Assembly: GCF_947499215.1 (NCBI RefSeq) | Contig: NZ_CANMNI010000002.1 | Span: forward strand, 620,001-684,000 | Reading direction: 5' to 3' | Source of the DNA: an uncultured Pontibacter sp. | GTDB taxonomy: Bacteria > Bacteroidota > Bacteroidia > Cytophagales > Hymenobacteraceae | Length of the DNA stretch: 64,000 bases | In this document: positions 41,202 to 49,730 of the stretch, in pieces | How positions within the stretch are numbered: the stretch's first letter is position 1 | Layout: every line of letters begins with the position of its first letter | Translations under genes and position numbers: made by a program | The notes under the pieces: generated by a model | Told to the model about the DNA's origin: nothing | Seen by the model: only the letters and a program-made list of their open reading frames with translations | The model's database searches: none

Positions 41202-41876
41202 ATGCCTCATATAGATGTAGAACTCGAACGCCTGCGGGAAAAATTATTGGAGATGTGGGATTTGGTTGACTACCAGCTCACCAGCGGGCGCGACGCCATG
41301 ATGAATGCCGACCATGAACTGTCGCAGCGCATTATCAAGCTAGAGCGCAAAGTCAACAGCTTTGATATTAAGATCGACCGCATGTGCGAAAACTTTTTCG
41401 CCCTATTCACGCCCGTTGCCGTTGACCTGCGTGCCGTGCTGGCCATTCTCAAGATAAACACCAACCTAGAGCGCATTGGCGACACCGCCGAGGGAATGGC
41501 CCGCTTCGTCTGTAAGCTCGACCGCCCTTTTGACCCAGAGCTGGTAGAGCTTACTAAAGTGCTGGTGATGTATGACGAGGCGCTGGCCATGTTCCGGGAA
41601 TGCCGCACAGCCTTCGTGAAAGATGATCCTAAGCACGCCAAACAAATCATCAAGATGGACAAGGCGCTTAATAAGATCTATCGCAAATCCGACGTCGTGA
41701 TTGCCAAGTATCTCCAAGCCAATCCCGACCGCATTCCTGAAGGCCTTGCCCTACTCTCGATTATTAAGAAACTGGAAAGAGTAGGCGACCAAGTAACTAA
41801 TATGGCCGAAGAAATCATCTTCTACCGTGAGGCGAAGGTAGTAAAGCACAGAAGGAAGAAGAAAAAGAAGGAGTAG
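41202..41876 (+). CDS. phoU: Phosphate signalling protein PhoU
   Basis: A 224-residue all-helical protein that links the Pst transporter to the PhoR sensor and damps Pho-regulon expression when phosphate is ample. Both PhoU three-helix bundles are visible: LERLREKLLEMWDLVDYQLTSGRDAMMNADHELSQRIIKLERKVNSFDIKIDR…LRAVLAILKINTNLERIGDTAEGMARF and …LLSIIKKLERVGDQVTNMAEEIIFYREAK, each with the metal-binding E-R-x-G-D motif. The C-terminus is strongly basic (KHRRKKKKKE). phoB/phoR are not in the window. A terminator follows. Confidence 0.95.
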   Translation: MPHIDVELERLREKLLEMWDLVDYQLTSGRDAMMNADHELSQRIIKLERKVNSFDIKIDRMCENFFALFTPVAVDLRAVLAILKINTNLERIGDTAEGMARFVCKLDRPFDPELVELTKVLVMYDEALAMFRECRTAFVKDDPKHAKQIIKMDKALNKIYRKSDVVIAKYLQANPDRIPEGLALLSIIKKLERVGDQVTNMAEEIIFYREAKVVKHRRKKKKKE

Positions 41877-41931
41877 GTTAATGGTTAAATTGTTGATTGT
41901 TCAATTGCTGGTTCGCATTGAGTAAAATAAC

Positions 41932-41962
41932 TGGCGCAAGTTTTCAAACTTGTGCCTTTTTT
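41932..41962 (+). terminator. Terminator of the pst-phoU operon
   Basis: GGCGCAAGTTT / AAACTTGTGCC with a 2-4-base loop and TTTTTTAT after it. Confidence 0.85.
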
Positions 41963-42064
41963 ATGATGGCAAGTTTGTAACTCGACCTTATACCTTGCCA
42001 TAAGAATAACTCCCGCACTCATACCTCCCCAACCCCCACTTTAGCAATTATACAATTTGTGTCG

Positions 42065-42072
42065 TACCTTTG
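42065..42072 (+). promoter_or_regulatory. -7 promoter element of the ccm operon
   Basis: TACCTTTG is a full -7 match, with TTTA about 21 bases upstream as a weak -33. Transcription would begin near 42079, which rules out the TTG at 42070 as the ccmB start. Confidence 0.65.
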
Positions 42073-42087
42073 CGCAAAAATACGAAG

Positions 42088-42756
42088 GTGCTGTTCAAAG
42101 AAGTTATATACCTAATGCAGAAGGATTTCCTGCTGGAGTGGCGGCAAAAGTATGCTTTCAACGGCATGCTGCTCTATGTCAGTAGCACGGTGTTCGTCTG
42201 CTACCTGAGCTTCGGGCTCCGCTCGAATGCCCTGCAAGTGCCCGTTTGGAATGCTTTGTTCTGGATCATCCTGCTGTTCACGTCAGTCAATGCGATTGCC
42301 AAGAGCTTTATGCAGGAGAACCGCGGTCGGCTGCTCTATTTCTACTCCATCGTGAGTCCGCAGGGTATTATTCTGGCCAAGATCCTCTACAACGCCTGCC
42401 TCATGTTGGTGCTGGCGCTCATCTGCTTTGTGTTCTACGCCTTCGTGCTGGGTAATCCCGTGCAGGATATTCCGATGTTCCTGCTCAGCATTCTGTTAGG
42501 AGCCATCGGTTTCTCGACCTCCCTCACCATGATTTCAGGTATAGCGTCCAAGGCCGCCAACAGTAGCACACTCATGGCGGTACTAAGCTTCCCGGTGATT
42601 GTACCCATGCTGCTCATGCTCATTAAGATGTCCAAAAACGCCATGGACGGACTGGAGCGGGCTGCCAGCCTCGACGAACTACTTACTTTGCTTGCCATAA
42701 ACATGATCGTTGTCACTGTTTCTTATATTTTGTTCCCGTACCTTTGGCGTTCGTAA
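42088..42756 (+). CDS. ccmB: Haem exporter membrane subunit CcmB
   Basis: Membrane component of the CcmABC complex that supplies haem for cytochrome c maturation. About 222 residues with six hydrophobic helices. The N-terminus VLFKEVIYLMQKDFLLEWRQKYAFNGMLLYVSSTVFVCYLSF contains the conserved D-x-x-x-E-W/x-R-x-x cytosolic motif. NRGRLLYFYSIVSPQGIILAKILYN matches the family loop after helix 2. GTG at 42088 or ATG at 42115 are the usable starts, because the -7 element covers 42065-42072. ccmA, the ATPase, is not next to it here. Confidence 0.9.
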   Translation: MLFKEVIYLMQKDFLLEWRQKYAFNGMLLYVSSTVFVCYLSFGLRSNALQVPVWNALFWIILLFTSVNAIAKSFMQENRGRLLYFYSIVSPQGIILAKILYNACLMLVLALICFVFYAFVLGNPVQDIPMFLLSILLGAIGFSTSLTMISGIASKAANSSTLMAVLSFPVIVPMLLMLIKMSKNAMDGLERAASLDELLTLLAINMIVVTVSYILFPYLWRS

Positions 42757-42940
42757 GGCATGGCCCAATACGCAAGGTATAGCCAACAGAAAACAAGGCA
42801 TAAGCAACTGAGCTGACGAAAATTAAATACAGTTCCTGCGCAGGTTTGCGACAATTTGAGCAACAAAACTGTTAGGAATAAAAAGAGAGAATGGAACACG
42901 GCGCAGGCTGGCTTCCATCATTAAGAAGAGAAGAAGGAAC

Positions 42941-43606
42941 ATGAAGAAGAACTGGTGGAAAATACTGACTGTGCTGCTGCTGGTGTTTACCGTGGCGGTG
43001 GGTATGTTGTCGGATGTTCCCCGACTGGCTATCCTCAACGAGACTATTCGTAACCTATACTTCCACGTGCCGATGTGGTTTGGGATGATTCTTATCCTGC
43101 TGGTATCGGTGGTGTACTCCATCAAATACCTGCGCAAGCCGAGCATCAAAAACGATATCATCGCACACGAAGCAGCCAAGGTGGGTATCCTGTTCGGTGT
43201 ATTGGGTATTGTGACAGGTATGGAGTGGGCCAAGTTTACGTGGGGTGAGTACTGGAGCAACGACCCGAAACAGAACGGTGCGGCCATTGGCCTGCTGATT
43301 TACTTTGCCTACCTCGTGCTGCGCAGCTCTTTTGCCGAGCAACAGCAACGCGCCCGCATCAGCGCTGTGTACAACATCTTCGCTTTCGCGGCTCTTATCC
43401 CTTTACTGTTCATACTGCCCCGCCTTACAGACTCGCTTCACCCGGGCAATGGTGGCAACCCCGGCTTTAACGCTTACGACCTCGACAGTAGCCTGCGACT
43501 GGTGTTTTACCCTGCCGTGTTGGGTTGGACGCTGCTTGGCATCTGGATCGTGAACGTGAAATCAAGATTTGAAATACTGAGACAACGCATATATGAAAAT
43601 GTTTAG
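42941..43606 (+). CDS. ccmC: Haem transfer protein CcmC
   Basis: Places haem on CcmE at the outer face of the inner membrane. 221 residues with six helices. Both haem-ligand histidine regions look present (LYFHVPMWFGMIL and the second in the IIAHEAAKVG loop). The tryptophan-rich segment reads EWAKFTWGEYWSNDPKQ, shorter in Trp than the proteobacterial WGxWWxWD signature. It begins 184 bases after ccmB, so a gene-poor gap interrupts the cluster. It overlaps the next small gene by 14 bases. Confidence 0.92.
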   Translation: MKKNWWKILTVLLLVFTVAVGMLSDVPRLAILNETIRNLYFHVPMWFGMILILLVSVVYSIKYLRKPSIKNDIIAHEAAKVGILFGVLGIVTGMEWAKFTWGEYWSNDPKQNGAAIGLLIYFAYLVLRSSFAEQQQRARISAVYNIFAFAALIPLLFILPRLTDSLHPGNGGNPGFNAYDLDSSLRLVFYPAVLGWTLLGIWIVNVKSRFEILRQRIYENV

Positions 43607-43868
43607 AATACTGGCTATTTGCTGCTTTATGCTCGGCGTGTTGTTCGCCTTTGAGCCAGCTATGGCACAGGACCAAATGGTGGAGTTCTCATCGGCTCCG
43701 CAGCAAAACATTGAAATGGCCGATAGCCTGCGCCAAGACGGCAAAATCTACGTGGTGGTAGCTGTGCTGCTTACCGTGCTGGCAGGCGTGCTGTTCTACC
43801 TGATTGCCCTCGACCGCAAGGTAGGCCGACTGGAAAAGCAGCTGAAAGACGAGTACGTGAACCGCTAA
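43593..43868 (+). CDS. CcmD-like small membrane protein
   Basis: A 91-residue protein with a cleavable-looking leader (ILAICCFMLGVLFAFEPAMAQ) and a second hydrophobic span near the C-terminus (KIYVVVAVLLTVLAGVLFYLIALDRKVGRLEKQLKDEYVNR), the latter being the usual CcmD shape (one span and a basic cytosolic tail). CcmD is needed to release loaded CcmE from CcmABC. The leader makes it longer than proteobacterial CcmD. Position between ccmC and ccmE supports the call; sequence alone would not. Confidence 0.75.
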   Translation: MKMFRILAICCFMLGVLFAFEPAMAQDQMVEFSSAPQQNIEMADSLRQDGKIYVVVAVLLTVLAGVLFYLIALDRKVGRLEKQLKDEYVNR

Positions 43869-43984
43869 TTTCTTTTTTGCTCCACTGGGCCAAAAAATGA
43901 TAAATATCCCTATTTACGATGGATTTAAAACGTCTTGTCGTGTGTTAGGCTAACAGAAACAGAGTATTTATACCTCAGATAAAG

Positions 43985-44410
43985 ATGAAAAAGTCACACA
44001 TCATCGGCATTATCGTCATCGCCATGGCCATTGGCATCATCATGACCACGGCTGGCGACGCGAGCACCTACGTTTCATTTGGCGATGCCATTGAGCTGGC
44101 CAAAGACGGCAACTCCACCAAAGTACACGTGGTAGGACGCCTCAAAAAAGACGACCAAGGTCACATCGTAGGCATGCACTATGAACCGATGAAAGACCCG
44201 AACTACTTTGCCTTCACCCTTGTGGACACGAACCGCTTCGAACAGCGCGTGGTCTACTTCAACCCGAAACCGCAGGACTTTGAGCGCTCTGAGCAGGTTG
44301 TGATCACGGGCAACATGCAAAACGAAGTGTTCGTGGCCGACAAGATACTCCTCAAGTGTCCGTCTAAGTACACGGAGAACGAAATCCAAACCAACACCGC
44401 AGGCCTATAA
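43985..44410 (+). CDS. ccmE: Haem chaperone CcmE, Cys-type variant
   Basis: A 141-residue periplasmic haem chaperone anchored by one N-terminal helix (HIIGIIVIAMAIGIIMTTA). The OB-fold strands are clear (KVHVVGRLKKDDQGHIVGM, FAFTLVDTNRFEQRVVYFNPKPQDFERSEQVVITGNMQNEVFVADKILLKCPSKYTENE). In standard CcmE the last motif is an H-x-x-x-Y that binds haem covalently through His. Here it is Cys125-x3-Tyr129 (CPSKY). Cys-type CcmE is known in some sulfate reducers and archaea as a variant system. Cysteine must take over haem attachment if the protein is active. Confidence 0.9.
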   Translation: MKKSHIIGIIVIAMAIGIIMTTAGDASTYVSFGDAIELAKDGNSTKVHVVGRLKKDDQGHIVGMHYEPMKDPNYFAFTLVDTNRFEQRVVYFNPKPQDFERSEQVVITGNMQNEVFVADKILLKCPSKYTENEIQTNTAGL

Positions 44411-44496
44411 ATAAGTTAAGGGTTGAGAGTTAAGAGCCAACACTCTTAATACCGCACAACTCATAGCTTTTAACTTTACACTTTTAACTGTCAGAA

Positions 44497-47094
44497 ATGA
44501 TTAATACGCTAATCGGAGACTTTGGCCACGCCAGTGTGATTGTAGCTTTTGTAGCGGCCATCGTAGCCTCATATGCTTATTTTATGGCCGCGCGCCAGAA
44601 AACCGAAGAGAGCGGCGACACCACTTGGCGCAAACTGGCACGTGGTGCCTTTTATGTGCACGCGATAGCGGTAGTGGCCATTATCTTCAGCCTTTTCAAC
44701 ATTATTTACGAGCACCGCTACGAGTACTATTACGCTTGGAGCCACTCGTCTAACCACTTGCCTGTTCACTACATGATCTCCTGTTTCTGGGAAGGTCAGG
44801 AAGGTTCGTTCCTGCTTTGGATGTTCTGGCACGTGGCCTTGGGCGTGGTGCTGATGAACGCCGGCAAGAAGAACAAACAGTGGGAAGCGCCTGTAATGGC
44901 CATCTTCTCTTTTGTTCAAATCTTCATCTCCTCTATGATTCTGGGTGTGGTGATCGGCGATTTCAAGCTGGGCTCCTCTCCTTTTATCCTCATGCGCGAC
45001 TTTATGGCCGACGCTCCTGTGTTTGCCATGGACCCGAACTTTAAGCCAGCTGATGGTACCGGCCTGAACCCGCTTTTGCAGAACTATTGGATGGTGATTC
45101 ACCCGCCAACCTTGTTCTTGGGCTATGCTGCTTCGCTTGTTCCGTTTGCTTTCGCCATTGCAGGTCTTTGGAAAGGCCAGTTCAGCGAGTGGATCCGTCC
45201 TGCGCTGCCATGGTCACACTTTGCGGCCGTAACGCTGGGTATCGGTATCATGATGGGTGCTTACTGGGCTTATGAAACGCTGAACTTCGGTGGTTACTGG
45301 AACTGGGACCCAGTTGAGAACGCAGTATACATTCCGTGGCTCGTGCTGGTGGGCGGTATCCATACCATGATCGCTTATCGCCGCAGCAAGCAAGGGCTGC
45401 GCGCTACGTTCATCTTGGTAATCACCTCTTTTGTCCTGATTCTATATGCGACTTTCCTGACACGAAGCGGTATTCTGGGCAACGCCTCCGTGCACTCTTT
45501 CACTGACCTAGGTCTGTCTGGACAGCTGTTCACCTATATGATGGCCTTTATAGTGCTCGCCATCGGACTGTTAGTGTACAACTGGAAGAAAATCCCGACA
45601 ACAGAGAAAGAGCTTTCTACTTACAGCGCTGAGTTCTGGGTATTTATTGGCGCCGCTGTGCTTTGCTTGGCTGCTTTCCAAGTACTCGTAACTACTTCTA
45701 TACCTGTATACAATGCTTTCCTTGGCTTTATCGGTATAGAGTCAAACGCTGCCCTGCCTGCCGACCAGATTGCACACTACACCAAGTTTCAGTTGTGGGC
45801 AGGTGTTGCCATCGCTATCCTGACAGGTATAGGTCAGCTGCTGTGGTGGAAAAAGGCGAACAAGAAGAGCTTCAAGGATGCCATCACCATGCCGTTGATG
45901 CTCACGCTGCTATTTGCCAGCTTGGTGATCATCCTGTCTAACAAGTTTGATATCTTCACTTTTAAGCTTGATAACCCAGTCTACATCCTGTTATTTGTAG
46001 TATCGCTCTTCGCGGTGTTTGCCAACTTCAGCATCATACTTGGTTTGCTGCAGAAGAAGATTACGCTGTCAGGTGGTGCCGTAGCACACATAGGTATAGC
46101 GTTGATGCTGATCGGCATCCTATTCTCTTCAGGTTACTCCAACATCATTTCACAGAACAACTCAGGTCTGCTCTATTCACGCGAGTTCCCTGACGAGATT
46201 AACCGCGACAACGTACTCCTGTGGCGCAACACCCCGGTGCAGATGGACCGCTTCAAAGTAAGCTATCATGGTCAGTTCCAAGAAGTGAAAGGCGTTCCGG
46301 GTTATGTAAATAAAGAGCTTTTGTACCAAACCGACGATATGTACACGGCCATCGCCCGTGGTAATATTCAGGTAAAGGACAAGGTATACTTCCAGACAGG
46401 TGACACATTAGAGCTTGTTTCTCCAGAGAACACTTACTACGAAGTGAGCTACGAAAGCGAAAAGGAAAACTTTGTGCTATACCCTAGAGCACAGGTAAAC
46501 CCGAACATGGGCCTCCTCGCCTCTCCTGACATCAAGCACTTTGCTGGAAAAGACCTGTATACCCACGTATCCACTGTGCCAGACCCTAACGAAGAGAAGG
46601 ACTGGGGCGAACTGCAGGAGTATGAAGTTTCTGCTGGTGACACGATCGTAATCAACGATTACATTGCCATCTTCAACGGCATTGAACAAATAGAGCAAGT
46701 TCCGGGCGTACAGTTAGCCGAGGGCGATGTAGCCGTGCAGGCCGCCATGAAGATCATGGGCGAGCGCAAAAACTACCATGCTCACCCGGTGCTGATGATC
46801 AAAGACCAGATGATGGGCCGCGTACCGGAAGTAATCGAAGACCTAGGTATACGTATTACCTTCCTAAACATCGACACGGAAAACCACAAGTTCAAAATTG
46901 GTGTGAATGTAACGCAGAAGGATTATATCATCCTGAAAGCGATGGAGAAGCCATTCGTGAATATTCTCTGGATCGGCACCATCATCATGTCTATTGGCTT
47001 TGTAATGGCAATTTTGCGCCGCAATAAAGAAGGAAATGGTGGTGAAGGGAAAGCGCCTAAGATGAAGGAAGAACGCAAGGCGCAGGTAGCGTAA
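44497..47094 (+). CDS. ccmF: Cytochrome c haem lyase subunit CcmF
   Basis: An 865-residue membrane protein that takes haem from CcmE and attaches it to apocytochrome c. At least twelve helices lie in the first 530 residues, with ISCFWEGQEGSFLLWMFWH and the haem-handling tryptophan motif GGYWNWDPVENAVYIPWL near 265. Conserved IHPPTLFLGYAASLVPFAFA and LYATFLTRSGILGNASVHSF follow. A large periplasmic domain (about 560-830) precedes the last helix. The C-terminus is basic. It is the last ccm gene; ccmG and ccmH are not present in the window. A terminator lies at 47118-47149. Confidence 0.95.
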   Translation: MINTLIGDFGHASVIVAFVAAIVASYAYFMAARQKTEESGDTTWRKLARGAFYVHAIAVVAIIFSLFNIIYEHRYEYYYAWSHSSNHLPVHYMISCFWEGQEGSFLLWMFWHVALGVVLMNAGKKNKQWEAPVMAIFSFVQIFISSMILGVVIGDFKLGSSPFILMRDFMADAPVFAMDPNFKPADGTGLNPLLQNYWMVIHPPTLFLGYAASLVPFAFAIAGLWKGQFSEWIRPALPWSHFAAVTLGIGIMMGAYWAYETLNFGGYWNWDPVENAVYIPWLVLVGGIHTMIAYRRSKQGLRATFILVITSFVLILYATFLTRSGILGNASVHSFTDLGLSGQLFTYMMAFIVLAIGLLVYNWKKIPTTEKELSTYSAEFWVFIGAAVLCLAAFQVLVTTSIPVYNAFLGFIGIESNAALPADQIAHYTKFQLWAGVAIAILTGIGQLLWWKKANKKSFKDAITMPLMLTLLFASLVIILSNKFDIFTFKLDNPVYILLFVVSLFAVFANFSIILGLLQKKITLSGGAVAHIGIALMLIGILFSSGYSNIISQNNSGLLYSREFPDEINRDNVLLWRNTPVQMDRFKVSYHGQFQEVKGVPGYVNKELLYQTDDMYTAIARGNIQVKDKVYFQTGDTLELVSPENTYYEVSYESEKENFVLYPRAQVNPNMGLLASPDIKHFAGKDLYTHVSTVPDPNEEKDWGELQEYEVSAGDTIVINDYIAIFNGIEQIEQVPGVQLAEGDVAVQAAMKIMGERKNYHAHPVLMIKDQMMGRVPEVIEDLGIRITFLNIDTENHKFKIGVNVTQKDYIILKAMEKPFVNILWIGTIIMSIGFVMAILRRNKEGNGGEGKAPKMKEERKAQVA

Positions 47095-47117
47095 AGTGTT
47101 TAATTGTATTAGATTTG

Positions 47118-47149
47118 TAAGGCAGGCTTTTGAAAAGCCTGCCTTATTT
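47118..47149 (+). terminator. Terminator after ccmF
   Basis: TAAGGCAGGCTTTT / AAAAGCCTGCCTTA with a short loop, followed by TTTG. Confidence 0.82.
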
Positions 47150-47194
47150 GTTCATTAGCTATATCCCAAAAGCTTGGCTTAAATAAACCGCATT

Positions 47195-48415
47195 ATGATG
47201 AATGTATTTGTTATACCTTCTTGGTATCCGTCACAAGATTATCCTGTGACAGGTATAATGATAGTGGAACAATACGAAGCCCTCTGTAAAGCTAATACTG
47301 CAATCAATATCGGAATAAGCGTATGGGGGCAAATGGACAGCCGCTTTCTCCTATACGCAAGTGATCATTTCAAGAATTTACTAAAGTTGACAGTTGCTAA
47401 ACAAAGCTTTACAATTCCAAAAGCACCGAATTTGAAAGAATACCACACCCCAGCATTTACTTGGAGCAGGAAAATATTTGATGGTAATTTCAAAAGCATA
47501 GTGAAAGCAAATCTTAAGAATTTCAAAGCTTTTGAACGTGACTTCGGTCCTGTACAACTAATCCATGCACAAGTAGGGCATCCGGCTGGAAATATTGCCC
47601 TTGAAGTTTCCAAGCAAACTAATATTCCATTTTGTCTCACTGAACGCATGGGGCCTTTTCCAAGCCCTTATACTACCAATAAGTATGGTGTGCTGACGGA
47701 GTTTCATAAATCCCCTTATCTAGCTTCTGTTAAAAACATTGCTGTAAGCCCATTTCAAAAAAGAATGATGGAGCAGCAATGGATTCCGAACATAGTTACC
47801 ATACCTAATTTTGTTGATGAAGATTATTTTCAACCAGCACATCGATTAACTAAAAGGGGTTCCACTTTTACGTTTTTTGCTTTTACACGGCTTGTGGAGG
47901 GTAAAGGAATAGAAGACCTCCTTCTCGGCACTAAAATTATACTTGATACTGGAGTAGATATAATTCTTCGCATTGGCGGAACAGGACCAAAAGCGAAAGA
48001 ATATATACAACTAGCCGAGAACTTACGAATATCGAAAAGCATTGAATGGTTAGGTGAGCTCTGCCGAGAAGAAGCTCTACAGGAATATCAAAAATGTGAT
48101 GCGTTTGTACTAACTAGTCATTATGAATCTTTTGGAATAGTTTATATTGAAGCACTGGCATGTGGTAAGCCCATAATCGCAACCAAGTGCGGAGGACCTG
48201 AAACTATAGTAAATGATTTAAATGGATTACTTGTTGAGAAGAATAATCCCTTAGCATTAGCTGAAGTATTACAATATATGATAGAAAATATTAGCAAATA
48301 TAACTCAGCCTTAATTCGTCAGGACTTCTTAAATAGGTTTTCAAAAAAGGTGGTTATTCCACAGCTTATAAATTTATACCAAGAAGTCACTACCCAACAC
48401 AAATCAACCCCATGA
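47195..48415 (+). CDS. Family 4 glycosyltransferase
   Basis: A 406-residue GT-B fold enzyme (GT4) that likely transfers a sugar from an activated donor to a lipid- or surface-polysaccharide acceptor. The N-terminal start VFVIPSWYPSQDYPVTGIMIVEQYEAL is typical. The donor-binding half has FFAFTRLVEGKGIEDLL, IGGTGPKAKEY and the E-x7-E region HYESFGIVYIEALACGKPIIATKCGGPETI. It is clearly more AT-rich than its neighbours, with only two motif copies near its 5' end, so acquisition is possible. It overlaps the next gene by ATGA. Confidence 0.87.
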   Translation: MMNVFVIPSWYPSQDYPVTGIMIVEQYEALCKANTAINIGISVWGQMDSRFLLYASDHFKNLLKLTVAKQSFTIPKAPNLKEYHTPAFTWSRKIFDGNFKSIVKANLKNFKAFERDFGPVQLIHAQVGHPAGNIALEVSKQTNIPFCLTERMGPFPSPYTTNKYGVLTEFHKSPYLASVKNIAVSPFQKRMMEQQWIPNIVTIPNFVDEDYFQPAHRLTKRGSTFTFFAFTRLVEGKGIEDLLLGTKIILDTGVDIILRIGGTGPKAKEYIQLAENLRISKSIEWLGELCREEALQEYQKCDAFVLTSHYESFGIVYIEALACGKPIIATKCGGPETIVNDLNGLLVEKNNPLALAEVLQYMIENISKYNSALIRQDFLNRFSKKVVIPQLINLYQEVTTQHKSTP

Positions 48416-49200
48416 AAACAGCCCTCATTGGAGCAGGAAATGTAGCTTGGCACTTAGGTAAGGCGCTGCACCAAGCCGGACATGAGATCGTGGCAGTATA
48501 CAGCCCCACAGAAGCAACACGACATGATTTGGCCCAGCAACTGCCTCCTACCACACCCATCTCAACACTTGACCTGACTCAGGTGGAGGCTGAACTGGTC
48601 CTGATTGCAGTGCCTGATTCGGCTCTTGCAAGTGTAGCGGCTAATCTCAAAGTACCCAGCGGCACAATTGTAGCTCATACTTCAGGTTCTCAACCGTTAG
48701 AGGTATTACAGGGAATTAAAGGTGCGCGAGCAGGCGTGTTCTATCCATTGCAAACCTTCTCAAAATCCAAACCTGTAGACTTCAGAACTATACCAATACT
48801 ACTGGAGGCTGAAGATGAACTGACTTTACGCGCTTTGCAAGAAGTAGCCAGTACTGTTTCGAGTGAGGTGCACCGCGTAGATTCCGACAAGAGAAAACAA
48901 TTGCACCTTGCCGCGGTCTTCGCCTGTAATTTTACGAATCACCTGTTGGGTATAAGCCGAGAACTACTGCAACAAGCCCAACTTCCCGACACGCTGCTTC
49001 AGCCGCTCATACAGGAAACCATTGCCAAAGCGATGCTGCAGCACCCTTTCCGAGTACAGACCGGTCCCGCAATACGTCATGACCAGAACGTGATAGACGC
49101 CCATCTGCATATGCTAGCAGATCAGCCGCTTTACCAAGTTCTGTACCGATTACTCACCCAGAGTATACAGGCTCAGCACCCTCAAAAACCACAACCGTAA
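48412..49200 (+). CDS. Rossmann-like / DUF2520 domain oxidoreductase
   Basis: A 262-residue protein. The N-terminal NAD(P)-binding domain is MKTALIGAGNVAWHLGKALHQAGHEIVAVYS (G-x-G-x-x-A/G variant), then the DUF2520 C-terminal helical domain begins near 130 (YPLQTFSKSKPVDF…KRKQLHLAAVFACNFTNHLLGISRELLQQAQLPDTLLQPLIQETI). It belongs to the 6-phosphogluconate-dehydrogenase-like C-terminal fold with a ProC-like layout; the reaction is unknown. In Bacteroidota it is commonly close to the KdsC-like and UbiA genes that appear 1-2 kb downstream here. It overlaps the glycosyltransferase by 4 bases. Confidence 0.88.
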   Translation: MKTALIGAGNVAWHLGKALHQAGHEIVAVYSPTEATRHDLAQQLPPTTPISTLDLTQVEAELVLIAVPDSALASVAANLKVPSGTIVAHTSGSQPLEVLQGIKGARAGVFYPLQTFSKSKPVDFRTIPILLEAEDELTLRALQEVASTVSSEVHRVDSDKRKQLHLAAVFACNFTNHLLGISRELLQQAQLPDTLLQPLIQETIAKAMLQHPFRVQTGPAIRHDQNVIDAHLHMLADQPLYQVLYRLLTQSIQAQHPQKPQP

Positions 49201-49253
49201 CCTATTGGTATTTCGTCTTGTTTGTAATCCGATGAAGGTATAGAATGCTCGGC

Positions 49254-49284
49254 TTTGAATCGGGGGGCGGGTTTCATAACTTTG
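49254..49284 (+). promoter_or_regulatory. Promoter of the fdx-iscX pair
   Basis: The best promoter in the window: -33 TTTG (49254-49257), a 19-base spacer, -7 TAACTTTG (49277-49284), then an ATG about 20 bases downstream. It matches the consensus of the Bacteroidota primary sigma factor. Confidence 0.8.
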
Positions 49285-49304
49285 CACCGTAAATAGCAAG
49301 ACTC

Positions 49305-49634
49305 ATGAAAATTGTAAATATAACTTTTAAATTCGCTGACGGCTCACCGGATCAAGTCCTTCCCGCTGTGGAGGGAGAATCGGTGCTGGACGTGGCGCTT
49401 AATAACGACATCAAACTGCAGCATAACTGCGGCGGCGTGTGTGGCTGCAGCACCTGCCATGTATACATCGAGTCCGGCATGGACGACCTGCCTGAAATTT
49501 CCGATAAAGAAGAGGATTACATTGACCGCGCTGTTGACCCGCGCATCAACTCCCGGCTGGGCTGCCAGTGCGTGGTGCAGGGCAACGAAGATGTTGTGGT
49601 TACTATTCCGCCACAAGACTTCTTGGGCCACTAA
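49305..49634 (+). CDS. fdx: Adrenodoxin-type [2Fe-2S] ferredoxin
   Basis: A 109-residue electron carrier. Ligands are C-x5-C-x2-C in HNCGGVCGCSTCHVYI plus a later Cys in LGCQCVVQG. The acidic helix MDDLPEISDKEEDYIDRAVDP is the usual docking surface for the partner. This is the ISC-type ferredoxin (Fdx), which feeds electrons to iron-sulfur cluster assembly. iscX follows after about 96 bases, the same order that ends the proteobacterial isc operon, although iscS, iscU and hscAB are absent here. Confidence 0.92.
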   Translation: MKIVNITFKFADGSPDQVLPAVEGESVLDVALNNDIKLQHNCGGVCGCSTCHVYIESGMDDLPEISDKEEDYIDRAVDPRINSRLGCQCVVQGNEDVVVTIPPQDFLGH

Positions 49635-49730
49635 ACCAAATGGCGAAATTAGATGCATCGTATGCCTTTGATTTCCAATTATAAGTATAAACTGTTTAAT
49701 GATAACTGATCATTGATTACTGTAAAAGAT

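Noticed and set aside
42823-43287. 154-codon minus-strand frame across the ccmB-ccmC gap
   Set aside because: More than two thirds of it is antisense to ccmC and the rest has no recognisable feature.
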